DNA of 64,000 nt, taken from Trebonia sp963771985 (GTDB lineage: Bacteria > Actinomycetota > Actinomycetes > Streptosporangiales > Streptosporangiaceae). Shown piece by piece: positions 52,498-61,440 of the stretch. Where the stretch lies: positions 930,001 to 994,000 of the forward strand of contig CAVYVO010000004.1 in assembly GCA_963771985.1 (NCBI GenBank), read 5' to 3'. The translations under genes were made by a program, and so were the position numbers. The notes under the pieces were generated by a model that did not search any database, had not been told where the DNA came from, and was given only the letters and a program-made list of their open reading frames with translations. Numbering within the stretch: position 1 is the stretch's first letter; every line of letters begins with the position of its first letter.

Positions 52498-55284
52498 ATG
52501 ACCGAGGATTCCTCGCGGCTTCGCCGCGCGACGGAGCTGATGGGCCGACTCAGCGAGCGGGATGCGCTGGACCGGCTGGTCGAGGCGGTCTGGGCTGGGC
52601 AGGGGCGGACCCTGGTGGTGCGCGGCGATCCGGGCGTTGGCAAGACCGTGCTGCTGGAGTACCTGGCCGGGCGGGCGCTGGATTCGGGATGCCAGGTGGC
52701 GCGCGTGGCGGGCGTGCAGTCGGAGATGGAGCTGGCGTTCGCGGGGCTGCATCAGCTGTGCGCGCCGATGCTGGGCCGCGCGGCCCGCCTTCCGGTGCCG
52801 CAGCGCGAGGCACTGCGGGTGGCGTTCGGTCTCAGTCCCGGCCTGCCGCCGGACCGGTTCCTGGTGGGGCTGGCCCTTCTGAGCCTGCTGTCGGAGGCGG
52901 CCGGGGAGCGGCCGCTGGTCTGCGTGATCGACGACGAGCAGTGGCTGGACCGGGCCTCGGCGCAGGCGCTGGGGTTCGCGGCGCGGCGGCTGGCCGCCGA
53001 CCCGGTCGGGATGGTGTTCGCGGCCCGGGTGCCGGGTGCGGAACTGGCCGGGCTGCCGGAACTGAAGGTGGCAGGGCTGCGCGAGAATGATGCGCGGGCG
53101 CTGCTAGATTCGGCGCTGACAGGGCCGCTGGATGCGCGGGTCCGTGATCTGATCGTGGCCGAGACGCAGGGCAACCCGTTGGCCCTGCTTGAGCTGCCGC
53201 GGGGGCTGACCTCTGCCGAGCTGGCGGGGGGGTTCGGGCTGCCGGGTGCGGTGTCGTTGCCAGGGCGGATCGAAGACAGCTTCGTCCGCCAGCTGGAGGC
53301 GTTGCCGGCCCAGACCAGGCGGCTGCTGCTGCTGGCGGCGGCCGATCCGTCCGGCGACCGGGCGCTGATGTGGCGGGCGGCCGGGCGGCTGGGCATCCCG
53401 CTGCAGGCGGCGGCGCCAGCGGTGGAGGCGGGGCTGGTGGACTTCGGCACCCGGGTGCGATTCCGTCACCCGCTGGCGCGTTCGGCGGCCTATCGCCTGG
53501 CGTCGTTCACGGAGCTGCAAGAGGGGCATGAGGTCCTGGCCGAAGTGACCGACCCGGCCACAGATCCGGATCGCCGGGCCTGGCACCGGGCCCAGGCCGC
53601 GCCGGGTCCGGACGAGGACGTCGCCGTCGAGCTGGAGAATTCGGCCGACCGGGCGCAGGCCCGCGCGGGGCTCGCCGCGGCCGCGGCGTTCCTGGAGCGC
53701 GCAGTGCTGCTCACGTCCAATCCAGCGCGCCACGCCGAGCGCGCGCTGGCGGCGGCGCAGGCTAACCTGCAGGCCGGCGCGTTCGGCAACGCACTGCAAC
53801 TGCTCGTTACGGCAGAGGCCGGGCCGCTGGATGAATTCCAGAAGGCCCGGGTGGACCTGCTACGGGGGCAGATCGCATTTGCCTCGGGCTTGGGCAGCGA
53901 CGCTCCCCCGCTGTTGCTCAAGGCGGCCAGGCGGCTCGAGCCACTTAACCTCGATCTGGCCCGCGAAACCTACCTGGGCGCGTGGATGGCGGCACTGTTC
54001 GCCGGGCGCCTGGGCGGCCCGGTCGATCTGCTGCAGGTCTCCCACGCGGCCAGGGCCCTGCCCCCGCTGTCGGACCCGCCGCGTCCGGTTGACTCGATCC
54101 TCGACGGCCTGGCACAGCTGGTCACCGACGGACCGGCCACCGCGGCACAGAAGCTGCGGCAAGCGGCGCGCGCCTTTCTCGGCGCAGAGATCGCCATGGC
54201 AGAAAGACTCCGGTGGGGATCGATAGCTCACGCGGCGGCCAGCGCTGTGTGGGACGACGACGCCTGGCGCGATCTGCTCGCGCGGCAGGTCCAGCTCGCC
54301 CGTGACGCCGGCGCGCTGGACCAGCTGCCGGTCGACCTGGGCGCGCTGAGCATGAGCGCCGCGTGGAGCGGTGACTTCGCGGCGGCGGGCTCTCTGATCG
54401 CGGAGTCCGATGCGGTCTGCGAGGCGACCGGCAGTCGCGCCACCCCGCATGCCGCCATGATGCTCGCGTCTCTTCGCGGCGACCAAGCCGAGGCCATCCC
54501 GCTGATCGAGGCCACCATCGCCGAGGCCACAGCCGGCGGTCAGGGACTCGCGGTGACGTACGCGCGCTGGACCGCGGCCATCCTCTACAACGGCCTCGGC
54601 CAGTATGACGAGGCACTGGCGGCGGCCAAGCACGCCAGCGAGGACACACCCGGGCTCTACGTTTCGATGTGGGCGTTGCCCGAGCTGATCGAGGCCGCCT
54701 CACGCAGCGGGAATACCGATATGGCCAGCGATGCTCTGGCCCGGCTCGCGGAAACCACACAGGCCAGCGGGACCGACTTCGGACTGGGCATCGAGGCGCG
54801 CTCACGCGCGCTCGTGAGCGATCCGCAGGCCGCCGAGGCCCTGTATCGCGAGGCGATTGACTGGCTCGGCCGCACCCAGCTCCGGCCCGAGCTCGCCCGC
54901 GCCCACCTGCTGTACGGCGAATGGCTGCGCCGGGAGCACCGGCGGACAGACGCCCGCGCACAGCTGCGGACCGCCCACGACATGCTGGACGCGATGGGCA
55001 TGGCGGCGTTCGCCGAGCGCGCCCGGCACGAGCTGCGAGCCACCGGCGAGACGATACGCAAGCGTACGACCGAGGCTCCGAGCACGCTCACCGCGCAGGA
55101 GTCTCACATCGCCAGGCTGGCCCGTGACGGGCGGACCAACGCGGAGATCGGCGCCCAGTTGTTCCTGTCCGCACGAACGATCGAATGGCACCTGAGAAAC
55201 GTGTTCACCAAGCTCGGCATAGGCTCCCGCCGCGAACTGCGCGCCGCGCTGACGCTGCTCGACCAGAACCGCCAGCTCGCCTGA
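52498..55284 (+). CDS. Large ATP-binding LuxR-family (LAL) regulator
   Basis: 928 residues. AAA/STAND-type ATPase at the N-terminus: Walker A GDPGVGKTVLLEYL near residue 44, Walker B-like VCVIDDEQWLD. A long helical repeat region follows (about 350-840). The LuxR helix-turn-helix is at the end: LTAQESHIARLARDGRTNAEIGAQLFLSARTIEWHLRNVFTKLG, here in blocks. Typical activator of secondary-metabolism or uptake genes. The start could also be the ATG at 52540 (MGRLSERDAL). No obvious target gene is adjacent. Confidence 0.93.
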   Translation: MTEDSSRLRRATELMGRLSERDALDRLVEAVWAGQGRTLVVRGDPGVGKTVLLEYLAGRALDSGCQVARVAGVQSEMELAFAGLHQLCAPMLGRAARLPVPQREALRVAFGLSPGLPPDRFLVGLALLSLLSEAAGERPLVCVIDDEQWLDRASAQALGFAARRLAADPVGMVFAARVPGAELAGLPELKVAGLRENDARALLDSALTGPLDARVRDLIVAETQGNPLALLELPRGLTSAELAGGFGLPGAVSLPGRIEDSFVRQLEALPAQTRRLLLLAAADPSGDRALMWRAAGRLGIPLQAAAPAVEAGLVDFGTRVRFRHPLARSAAYRLASFTELQEGHEVLAEVTDPATDPDRRAWHRAQAAPGPDEDVAVELENSADRAQARAGLAAAAAFLERAVLLTSNPARHAERALAAAQANLQAGAFGNALQLLVTAEAGPLDEFQKARVDLLRGQIAFASGLGSDAPPLLLKAARRLEPLNLDLARETYLGAWMAALFAGRLGGPVDLLQVSHAARALPPLSDPPRPVDSILDGLAQLVTDGPATAAQKLRQAARAFLGAEIAMAERLRWGSIAHAAASAVWDDDAWRDLLARQVQLARDAGALDQLPVDLGALSMSAAWSGDFAAAGSLIAESDAVCEATGSRATPHAAMMLASLRGDQAEAIPLIEATIAEATAGGQGLAVTYARWTAAILYNGLGQYDEALAAAKHASEDTPGLYVSMWALPELIEAASRSGNTDMASDALARLAETTQASGTDFGLGIEARSRALVSDPQAAEALYREAIDWLGRTQLRPELARAHLLYGEWLRREHRRTDARAQLRTAHDMLDAMGMAAFAERARHELRATGETIRKRTTEAPSTLTAQESHIARLARDGRTNAEIGAQLFLSARTIEWHLRNVFTKLGIGSRRELRAALTLLDQNRQLA

Positions 55285-55876
55285 CTCAGGTGGCCTTACA
55301 GGACTTGAAGGGCCGAGGTCTTCGAACGCAATGGCCGGGATTGTGCTAACGGTTCCGTGCCCGTATCCGGTTCCGGTCACGGGTCCCTGCGGCCTCTCCC
55401 ATCGCATAAGCCACAGCCGGCCAGCCTCCCGGGCCCGGCAGCAGCCCACCGTGCCGCATTATCACGAAAACATTTTTCCTGATGTAAGAAATTCATCCTA
55501 TACGTACGAAAAACATTCGGGATCATGAAACGGCTCGCACAGACAGTCCCCCTGGCATCTGATGTCACACCGCGCACGCCCGCGGGAAGGCGCGCCCCGG
55601 CGACACGCCCGAGACGGCCAGCTAGATAACCAGCGCAGCCTATACGGCACCAACGACCCAAGATCATGGCCATCGTCCCTCTCTGATACCCATCCAGGTA
55701 TACGGAAGGCCAGAAAATCTCGGCTATTCAACTCAACTCCTGTAGAGCATCATCTGGGTAGAGTCGGGCGGCGCCCGAGTTGCAGCGCCTGCGGGCCGGC
55801 CATAACTCGGCTACCGGGCAGACCCTGATCCGTGCCGCCGGTTTGGCGTGACACCGGCATGTCAGTTCGCAATGGC
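55285..55876. other. Intergenic region after the LuxR gene
   Basis: About 590 bp between the convergent LuxR gene (plus) and cupin gene (minus). No gene supported. It contains the 71-bp element at 55457-55527 in an AT-rich island, and flanking sequence that also resembles the 22700-22900 region. Confidence 0.6.
55457..55527 (+). repeat. 72-bp element with terminal inverted repeats, copy 2
   Basis: Bounded by CATTATCACGAA and TTCGGGATCATG (12-bp imperfect inverted repeats). About three quarters identical to 22780-22851 read on the other strand, including an unbroken TATCACGAAAACATTTTTC-like core. Size and ends resemble a miniature inverted-repeat element; no transposase is nearby. Confidence 0.75.
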
Positions 55877-56299
55877 TCAGCTGTGTCGCGGGTCGTCTTC
55901 CGGGTTCAGGTATTCAAGGCCAAGCGGCCCGATCGCCGTTACCTGGGTGACGTACTCGCCGGATTTCGCCCAGTGGAAGTGAGGGGTTCCGCCGGGCAGG
56001 ACGATGACGGAACCGGGCGGATAGGCCTCCAGCTTCTCGTCGTCGAACTGTTCTCCCAGGCCGATGTAGAAGACGCCGGAGATGACCGTGTAGACGCGAT
56101 CTTCCGGGTGCCGGTGCGGCATCAGCTTGACCCCGGATGGCACCTTGACCCGGATCACGTACGGGCCGGGCTCAGCGGGCTGGCCGACCACGACCGCCAG
56201 GCGGGCCGGTGGCGGGAACGCCGGGAACGGCTGCCAGTCGATGTCCTCCGGCAGGACCGACCTGAAGACGGCCTGCCCTGGCTGGTGGGTGCGCGTCAT
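55877..56299 (-). CDS. Cupin-domain protein
   Basis: 140 residues from the ATG at 56299, after GAGG. A single beta-barrel cupin: VPSGVKLMPHRHPEDRVYTVISGVFYIGLG (motif 1, with His-x-His and Glu/Asp) and YPPGSVIVLPGGTPHFHW (motif 2, His). Probably binds one metal ion. Reaction unknown. Overlaps the whiB stop by 4 nt (ATGA), so it is in the whiB operon. Confidence 0.85.
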   Translation of the reverse strand: MTRTHQPGQAVFRSVLPEDIDWQPFPAFPPPARLAVVVGQPAEPGPYVIRVKVPSGVKLMPHRHPEDRVYTVISGVFYIGLGEQFDDEKLEAYPPGSVIVLPGGTPHFHWAKSGEYVTQVTAIGPLGLEYLNPEDDPRHS

Positions 56300-56649
56300 C
56301 GGTGAACCTCCTGACCCGTGACGGGCTGACCTGACGCCACCCTGTGGGCACGCCGCTCCTCCTCGCTCGTGCCTCCCCACACGCCGGCCTCCTGGCCACT
56401 GGCCAGGGCCCACTCCAGGCAGGGGGCGCGGACCGGGCATCCTGCGCATACCTGTTTGGCCTGGTCGATCTGAACCAGCGCCGGGCAGGCGTTCCCGACC
56501 GGGAAGAACAGGTCGGGATCGACGTCGCGGCACGCGGCGCGATCGCGCCAGTCCGTGCTTCCGCCCCAGGCCGCGCGCCGGGGCAACGTCTGGCACCACG
56601 CGTCGCTGACGTCACGCCGCCTTATCGCGGGCCGTGTCGTGGTAGGCAT
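56296..56649 (-). CDS. WhiB-family iron-sulfur regulator
   Basis: 117 residues from the ATG at 56649 (MPTTTRPAIRRRD). Four cysteines in the WhiB pattern: AACRD, a second in NACPALV, then CAGCP-x-RAPCLEW. Next comes the GVWGGTSEEERRAHR turn, which contacts DNA or sigma factors. Binds a [4Fe-4S] cluster sensitive to O2 or NO. Coupled to the cupin gene. A promoter module shared with two other genes lies at 56760-56793. Confidence 0.92.
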   Translation of the reverse strand: MPTTTRPAIRRRDVSDAWCQTLPRRAAWGGSTDWRDRAACRDVDPDLFFPVGNACPALVQIDQAKQVCAGCPVRAPCLEWALASGQEAGVWGGTSEEERRAHRVASGQPVTGQEVHR

Positions 56650-57125
56650 TTCACACCGTCCCGGTTCGTGTCTGCTCGCATTCACGGCCGCGCTCCTGAC
56701 GACCCGGCGTCGATGGCCGACTCCGGCTCGCATCACTGTCACGCGCGGTAGCGGTCCGCCGCACCCGTGAAGACCCTGGCCCGATCACTGGTCCCCACCT
56801 GGGTGGGGCCTGTCCCGCGTGCGACGGGCTAGTGCCGGACGGCACCCGTAGACGGCGGCCCCGCACTGCCAGGAGCAGGATGCGGACGGTAAAACCACGG
56901 TACGTTCCGATAATTCAAATTCCTTTACCGAACGGACCGTGGTAGCAGCGTCCGGGGCCAGAGCAGCTGACCGACCCGGCCGTCCGCTCGCGCGGTCTCG
57001 CCGCGGTCAAGACCAGGGCACCGGCCAGGGTATTCCCTGGTACGACCGCCGCTTCTGAACGCGATCGTGGATATCAGCGCCGACCGCGTGGCCGGAAACA
57101 GGCCGCCGACACCCAGGAGCAGCAC
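56650..57125. promoter_or_regulatory. Divergent control region whiB / Bax-inhibitor gene
   Basis: 476 bp. It holds two copies of a shared upstream module: minus at 56735-56793 and plus at 57011-57071. Between them is a 47-bp AT-rich dyad (56896-56942). The module is GACCAG-N6-GGCCAGGG-N8-GGTrCG, then about 14 bp later CGCG(AT)CGTGGA or CGCGCGTGACAGT. Confidence 0.65.
56896..56942. repeat. AT-rich inverted repeat in the whiB-BI-1 control region
   Basis: CCACGGTACGTTCCG and CCGAACGGACCGTGG are inverted with two mismatches, around a loop with AATTCAAATTCC. The right half also resembles TTCAAATTATCCCGAACGGACCGTTG at 62815-62841. Confidence 0.6.
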
Positions 57126-57785
57126 ATGACTCAGACCCTTACCTATCAGCAAATGGGACGGACGGCCCGCGATCAGGCGCACGCGCTGTTCGCGCAGACC
57201 ATGGGCTATGTCGCGATCACCGCCGCCTTGTTCGCGCTCGGCGCCTGGCTGGGCCGTAACCTGACCGGAGGCGTGGGCATCGTCGCGTTCATCGCCGCCT
57301 TCGCCGCCCTGCTCGCCATGCGGTCCGCCGCCCGCCGGTCGATACAGCTGACCGTCGGGCTGCTCGCCGCGTTCGGCCTGCTGATCGGGCTGGCCGTGGC
57401 GCCGACGATCGCCTACTACGGCAGCATGGACCCGCGGGCGCTATGGCAGGCCGGCGGGGCGACCGCGCTGTTCATCGCCGGCTTCGGCGCGGCCGGCTAC
57501 GCCACCCGGCGCGACCTGACCGCGGTCGCGCGGGTGTGCTTCTGGGCCCTGCTGGCGCTGATCGTGGCCGGCATCGTGCTGATCTTCGTGCACATCCCGG
57601 GCGGCGACCTGGTCTACTCGGTGCTCGGCCTGGTGATCTTCGCCGGGTTCACCATGTTCGACTTCCAGCGGCTGCGCACCAATACCGACGCCACCGCCGC
57701 GCCGCTGCTGGCCGCCTCGATCTTCCTGGACGTGCTGAACGTCTTCCTGTTCTTCCTGGAGATCTTCTCCGGCGGGGAGCGGTGA
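57126..57785 (+). CDS. Bax inhibitor-1 / YccA family membrane protein
   Basis: 219 residues with seven hydrophobic helices. The C-terminal FTMFDFQRLRT and the ASIFLDVLNVFLFFLEIF helix match the BI-1 family (DFQRL and YLDxxNLFxxLL signatures). Members conduct Ca2+ or protect against stress; the bacterial role is not settled. ATG after AGGAGC. Its last 137 bp overlap the end of the PQQ-propeller gene on the other strand. Confidence 0.9.
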   Translation: MTQTLTYQQMGRTARDQAHALFAQTMGYVAITAALFALGAWLGRNLTGGVGIVAFIAAFAALLAMRSAARRSIQLTVGLLAAFGLLIGLAVAPTIAYYGSMDPRALWQAGGATALFIAGFGAAGYATRRDLTAVARVCFWALLALIVAGIVLIFVHIPGGDLVYSVLGLVIFAGFTMFDFQRLRTNTDATAAPLLAASIFLDVLNVFLFFLEIFSGGER

Positions 57786-59367
57786 CGATGCGCACATTTA
57801 ACCGCGGCAGGGTCGGCGCGAAGGCGTAGAGCTTGTCGTTGCCGGCGGCATGGTAGCCGGAGCCCCAGTAGGCCGTGCCGTCCACCACCGCGGCGCCGGA
57901 AACGACCGCACCGCCGCTGTCGAAACGCCACTTGATCACGCCGGTGGCGGCGTCGAGGGCGTACATGGTGTCGCCCGTGGCGGCCATCGAACCGACGTAG
58001 ACCACGCCGTTGCCGACAGTGACCGCATCGGTGTCGGCGGCGAGCTGCGGGTCCGCGGTCTGCCACAGGATCTTGCCGGTCGCCGCGTCCAGCGCCGCCC
58101 AGAAGCCGCCGGTGGTCGTGGACTTCTTTCCCGTTGCGGAGACGATCGTGTACTTCACGTGGTTCAGGTTGCCGATGGAGACGTAGACGCGGCGCCCGTC
58201 GGTGGCGGTGCCCCACATGATCCCGCCTCCTCGGCTGCCGGGGCCGACCTCGGTCTTCCACACCACCTTGCCGGTGGCGGGGTTAAGGGCCCAGTAAAGG
58301 CCGCTCTTCTGGCCAGCGCCGAGCAACTGCAGCGGCTTGCCTTTCAGGGTTGTCTGGTACAGGTTGGGGCCCGCGCCGAAGTCGTAGTCCGGGCCGTAGT
58401 GGTGGAAGTCGGTGGAGGTGTCGGAGGCCAGGGTGCGGCGGGCCCAGACGACGCGGCCGGTGCGCAGGCTGAGGGCCAGGATGGAGTCAACGTAGTCCAC
58501 CGGCGAGACGGGGGCGCAGCCGGTCTGGGTGGGCGACTCGCACACGCCCGGAGGGACGCTCTCGTTGTTACCGGTATCGACGTACAACAGGCCCCGGCTG
58601 GTGTCCACGACCGGGGTGCTGCCCCATACCGCGGCGCCGGTGTAGCCCGTCGGCACGGTGTACCGCTTCCACAGCATCTTGCCCGTGCGGGCGTCCAGCG
58701 AGACCACGCTACCGCGGAATGTCACCGGCCCGTTGACCCCTTCGGCCTTGGATGAGACGCCGACGTATACGACGCCGTTCGAGATAACCGGCGAGCTGGT
58801 GATGATGGCGGTCGGGTCGGAATCAACCCGCGTGCGCCATAGCGGACCGCCGGTGCGGGCGTTGATGCCCAGCATGTAAGCGCCCAGTTTGGTAGGCATG
58901 GTCTGCACGCCCTCGCCCGTCACCAGCAGGCCGTCCCAGTACGCCGGGGAGGTACGGGAGATATCGCCCGCGATGCCGCTGTAGCGGGTGATCGGGTTCT
59001 TCCACACCACCTTCCCCGTGGCCGCGCTGACGGCCCACAGATTGCCGCCCCAATCGGGTACGTAGACCGTGCCGTTCACGACGGTGGGGGTAGCGCTGAC
59101 GTCGCCGCCCGTGGTGAGCGTCCAGCGCGGCTTGAGAGTGGGGACCGTGGACGGGCTGATGATGTGCTCGGCCGCCGCGTCACGGGTGTCATCCAGGTTC
59201 CCGCCGGCAAACGGCCAGTTCGCGGCGACCTGCCGGGCGGCCCGGGCCCCCGGCGCGGCCGGCACGGCCGGCGCGGCCGGCGCGGCCCACGCGGCCGTGG
59301 TCCCGGCGGTCACGGCGAGGCCGGCGACTCCGACCGCAAGCGATCTGACCAGGAGTGTGCGTCTCAT
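57649..59367 (-). CDS. Secreted PQQ-type beta-propeller protein
   Basis: 572 residues. Signal peptide MRRTLLVRSLAVGVAGLAVTA...AWA. Then a propeller of PQQ-binding-like repeats: GTVYVPDWGGNLWAVSAATGKVVWK, GSVVSLDARTGKMLWKR, GVVYVGSMAATGDTMYALDAATGVIKWRF. Similar to polyvinyl-alcohol or other alcohol dehydrogenases with PQQ repeats, but no catalytic CxxC heme or disulfide-ring signature was recognised. The natural end seems to be near KLYAFAPTLPR (about 57815); 55 further residues are Arg-rich and antisense to the BI-1 gene, so a real earlier stop or small sequence error is possible. Confidence 0.8.
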   Translation of the reverse strand: MRRTLLVRSLAVGVAGLAVTAGTTAAWAAPAAPAVPAAPGARAARQVAANWPFAGGNLDDTRDAAAEHIISPSTVPTLKPRWTLTTGGDVSATPTVVNGTVYVPDWGGNLWAVSAATGKVVWKNPITRYSGIAGDISRTSPAYWDGLLVTGEGVQTMPTKLGAYMLGINARTGGPLWRTRVDSDPTAIITSSPVISNGVVYVGVSSKAEGVNGPVTFRGSVVSLDARTGKMLWKRYTVPTGYTGAAVWGSTPVVDTSRGLLYVDTGNNESVPPGVCESPTQTGCAPVSPVDYVDSILALSLRTGRVVWARRTLASDTSTDFHHYGPDYDFGAGPNLYQTTLKGKPLQLLGAGQKSGLYWALNPATGKVVWKTEVGPGSRGGGIMWGTATDGRRVYVSIGNLNHVKYTIVSATGKKSTTTGGFWAALDAATGKILWQTADPQLAADTDAVTVGNGVVYVGSMAATGDTMYALDAATGVIKWRFDSGGAVVSGAAVVDGTAYWGSGYHAAGNDKLYAFAPTLPRLNVRIVTAPRRRRSPGRTGRRSARPGRSRRPAAARRWRRYWCAAAGSRTW

Positions 59368-59684
59368 CTGCGCGGGCCTTTCGGTGCGGCCGTGGTACGA
59401 AGAACCCTCACGTGGGCGCGTCTTTCCGCGGCGAGTACGTGCAGGCGGTCTCCATGATGTCCGCGGCCACGCGGCGTGTCCCGGATTCGCTGACATCAAC
59501 GCCTGCCCGCATCGCGGCCGCGGGTTCGCGGCCATGCGGTCCCTTGGTTCCACCCCGCCTCATACCGCAAGCCCACCCGTGGGTTGACGCGCGGCGTGCT
59601 GGTGCGCCTTACCGTCGGGAAGTAGCCGTCGGCCGCACGGCCGGACGGGCAGGGCGGCCACCTGGCGGGGAGGAAGCGAGAGCG
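59368..59684. other. Divergent spacer between PQQ-propeller and ICMT genes
   Basis: 317 bp containing both promoters. A TTGACG at 59584-59589 is a possible -35 element for the plus-strand gene; no good -10 was found. Nothing else recognisable. Confidence 0.5.
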
Positions 59685-60236
59685 ATGGAAGCGATCGACA
59701 TCATCATCGGAGCCGGCTGGATCGTCTTCTGGGCCTACTGGCTCGTGATGGCCGCCACCGCCAAGGCCGGGCGGTCCCGGTGGACCCAGTTCGCGGGGGT
59801 CCGGGTGGGCATCATCCTCGTCATCCTGCTCCTGATCCGGCTGCGGGTCTTCAAGGGCCATGAGGCGGCTACGAGCAATCCGTGGCTGCTCGGCACCGGC
59901 CTGGCGATCTTCGTCCTCGGCCTGGCGCTCGCCGTCTGGGCCAGGGTGTACCTCGGCCGCAACTGGGGCATGCCGATGTCTCAGAAGGCCGACCCCGAGC
60001 TGGTCACGACCGGCCCCTACGGGAGGATCCGCCACCCCATCTACAGCGGCATCATCCTCGGCATGGTCGGCACGGCGATAGCGGTCAGCCTCTACTGGCT
60101 GATCGCGGTCGCGATCCTCGGCGCCTACTTCCTGGTCAGCGCCGTCATCGAGGAACGCACCATGGCCAAGCTCTTCCCCGCCGCCTACCCGCCCTATAAG
60201 GGCGCCACGAAGATGCTCATCCCGTACATCCTCTGA
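59685..60236 (+). CDS. Isoprenylcysteine carboxyl-methyltransferase (ICMT) family protein
   Basis: 183 residues, ATG at 59685 after GGGGAGGAAG. About five membrane helices. The C-terminal half has the SAM-binding pattern TTGPYGRIRHPIYSGIILGM and AVIEERTMAKLFP-x-AYPPYK. Bacterial homologues methylate unknown small or lipid substrates. Divergent from the PQQ-propeller gene. Confidence 0.88.
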   Translation: MEAIDIIIGAGWIVFWAYWLVMAATAKAGRSRWTQFAGVRVGIILVILLLIRLRVFKGHEAATSNPWLLGTGLAIFVLGLALAVWARVYLGRNWGMPMSQKADPELVTTGPYGRIRHPIYSGIILGMVGTAIAVSLYWLIAVAILGAYFLVSAVIEERTMAKLFPAAYPPYKGATKMLIPYIL

Positions 60237-60307
60237 CCGCGACGGAAAAAGCCTCCACGGGGAGGGATTCCGCGCGAACCGCCGGGATTGTCTCACGATG
60301 CGGACTC

Positions 60308-60326
60308 CGTCTCACAGTCTGAGACG
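60308..60326. promoter_or_regulatory. Inverted repeat upstream of the GntR gene
   Basis: CGTCTCA-CAGTC-TGAGACG, a perfect 7-bp dyad about 105 bp before the GntR start and 72 bp after the ICMT stop. It could be an operator or a small terminator. Confidence 0.4.
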
Positions 60327-60431
60327 AAATCCCATCAACCAGGTCCGGGCCGGCCTAGTGCCCGAGCCCTTCAGGAGCCGGGCAAGAAACTTTACGCCTG
60401 CGCCACCCCTGACCTGTTGTACTGTTGTCTT

Positions 60432-60896
60432 ATGGCCATAGATAAAGAGAGTAGCCCGATCGAGTTCCGGCTCGATCCATCGTCCGGGGTGCCGACCTAC
60501 CTGCAGCTAGTGCAGCAGGTAGAGCACGCGCTCCGGCTGGGCTACCTCAAGCCCGGCGACCAGCTGCCCAGGGTCAGGGACGTGGTCGCCGCCCTGACCA
60601 TCAACCCGAACACGGTGCTCAAGGCCTACAAGGAACTGGAGACCAAGGGCCTCACGGAGGGCCGTCCGGGCCAGGGCACGTTCATCAAGGCCACGCTCGA
60701 GCAGGTAACGCTGCCCGATCTGGCTGCGCTGCGCCGGACGCTGACGAACTGGCTCGGGTCCGCGACCGCCGCAGGCCTCGACGAGGACGGAGTGGCCGCT
60801 CTCTTCACGAGCGTGCTGCGGGATTTTTATAAGGAACGATCCGGCGCCAATGCCCCAGCGAGCGGCGGAACGCGCGGGGTGGAGGGCGTCGCATGA
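60432..60896 (+). CDS. GntR-family (YtrA-type) transcriptional regulator
   Basis: 154 residues from the ATG at 60432. N-terminal winged helix: YLQLVQQVEHALRLGYLKPGDQLPRVRDVVAALTINPNTVLKAYKELETKGL. Short C-terminal tail, no effector domain: the YtrA class that controls ABC transporters encoded next to it. The transporter here has been almost completely deleted, so the regulator is probably orphaned. Its last 4 nt overlap the transporter remnant start (ATGA). Confidence 0.9.
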   Translation: MAIDKESSPIEFRLDPSSGVPTYLQLVQQVEHALRLGYLKPGDQLPRVRDVVAALTINPNTVLKAYKELETKGLTEGRPGQGTFIKATLEQVTLPDLAALRRTLTNWLGSATAAGLDEDGVAALFTSVLRDFYKERSGANAPASGGTRGVEGVA

Positions 60897-61413
60897 ACAT
60901 CATCGAGGCCAGGGACCTAGGTTCGCCGGGCCGCCGATACTCGCCAGGGAACTAGAGAACGGCACGTTCCGCTACGCCTGGACCCAGGGCATCGGCCGGG
61001 TGCGCTGGACGGTCGCCAAGCTCATCTTCCTCGGGGCCGTGATCACGATCCCGGCGTTCGCGATCAGCCAGCTGTTCACCTGGTTCTTCACCCCGTTCAT
61101 GCTGCCGGAGCACATGACCGTCTTGTCCGGGTCGGTGTTCCCCACGCGCGGCGTCTCGTTCGCTGCCTGGACGCTGACCGCGTTCTGCATGGGCGCGTTC
61201 CTCGGCATGCTCGTGCGGAGGATCCTCCCCGCGATGGCTGCCACGCTGATCCTCTACCCCGCCCTCGCCGCGGCGACCTGGTTTTACCTGCGCAACCATT
61301 ACCCGGTCAGCACGTTCTGGCCCATGCAGTTCTTCGAGGCCGGCTGGCTCATGCTCCTGTCGGCGCTGCTCAGCGCAGGCACCGTCTGGCTGGTCCGCCG
61401 CCACGCCGCCTAG
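60893..61413 (+). pseudogene. Deletion scar of an ABC transporter (ATPase start fused to permease end)
   Basis: ATG at 60893 begins MNIIEARDLG, a typical ABC ATPase start. At about 60916-60930 the sequence jumps to a permease C-terminus in another frame: PILARELENGTFRYAWTQGIGRVRWTVAKL, then four membrane helices and the end WLVRRHAA. The whole ATPase core and the first permease half (about 1.2 kb or more) are missing. The first frame hits a stop after about 20 codons. Confidence 0.8.
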
Positions 61414-61440
61414 CGATCCGAATGGGCCCTAGCCCGAGGA

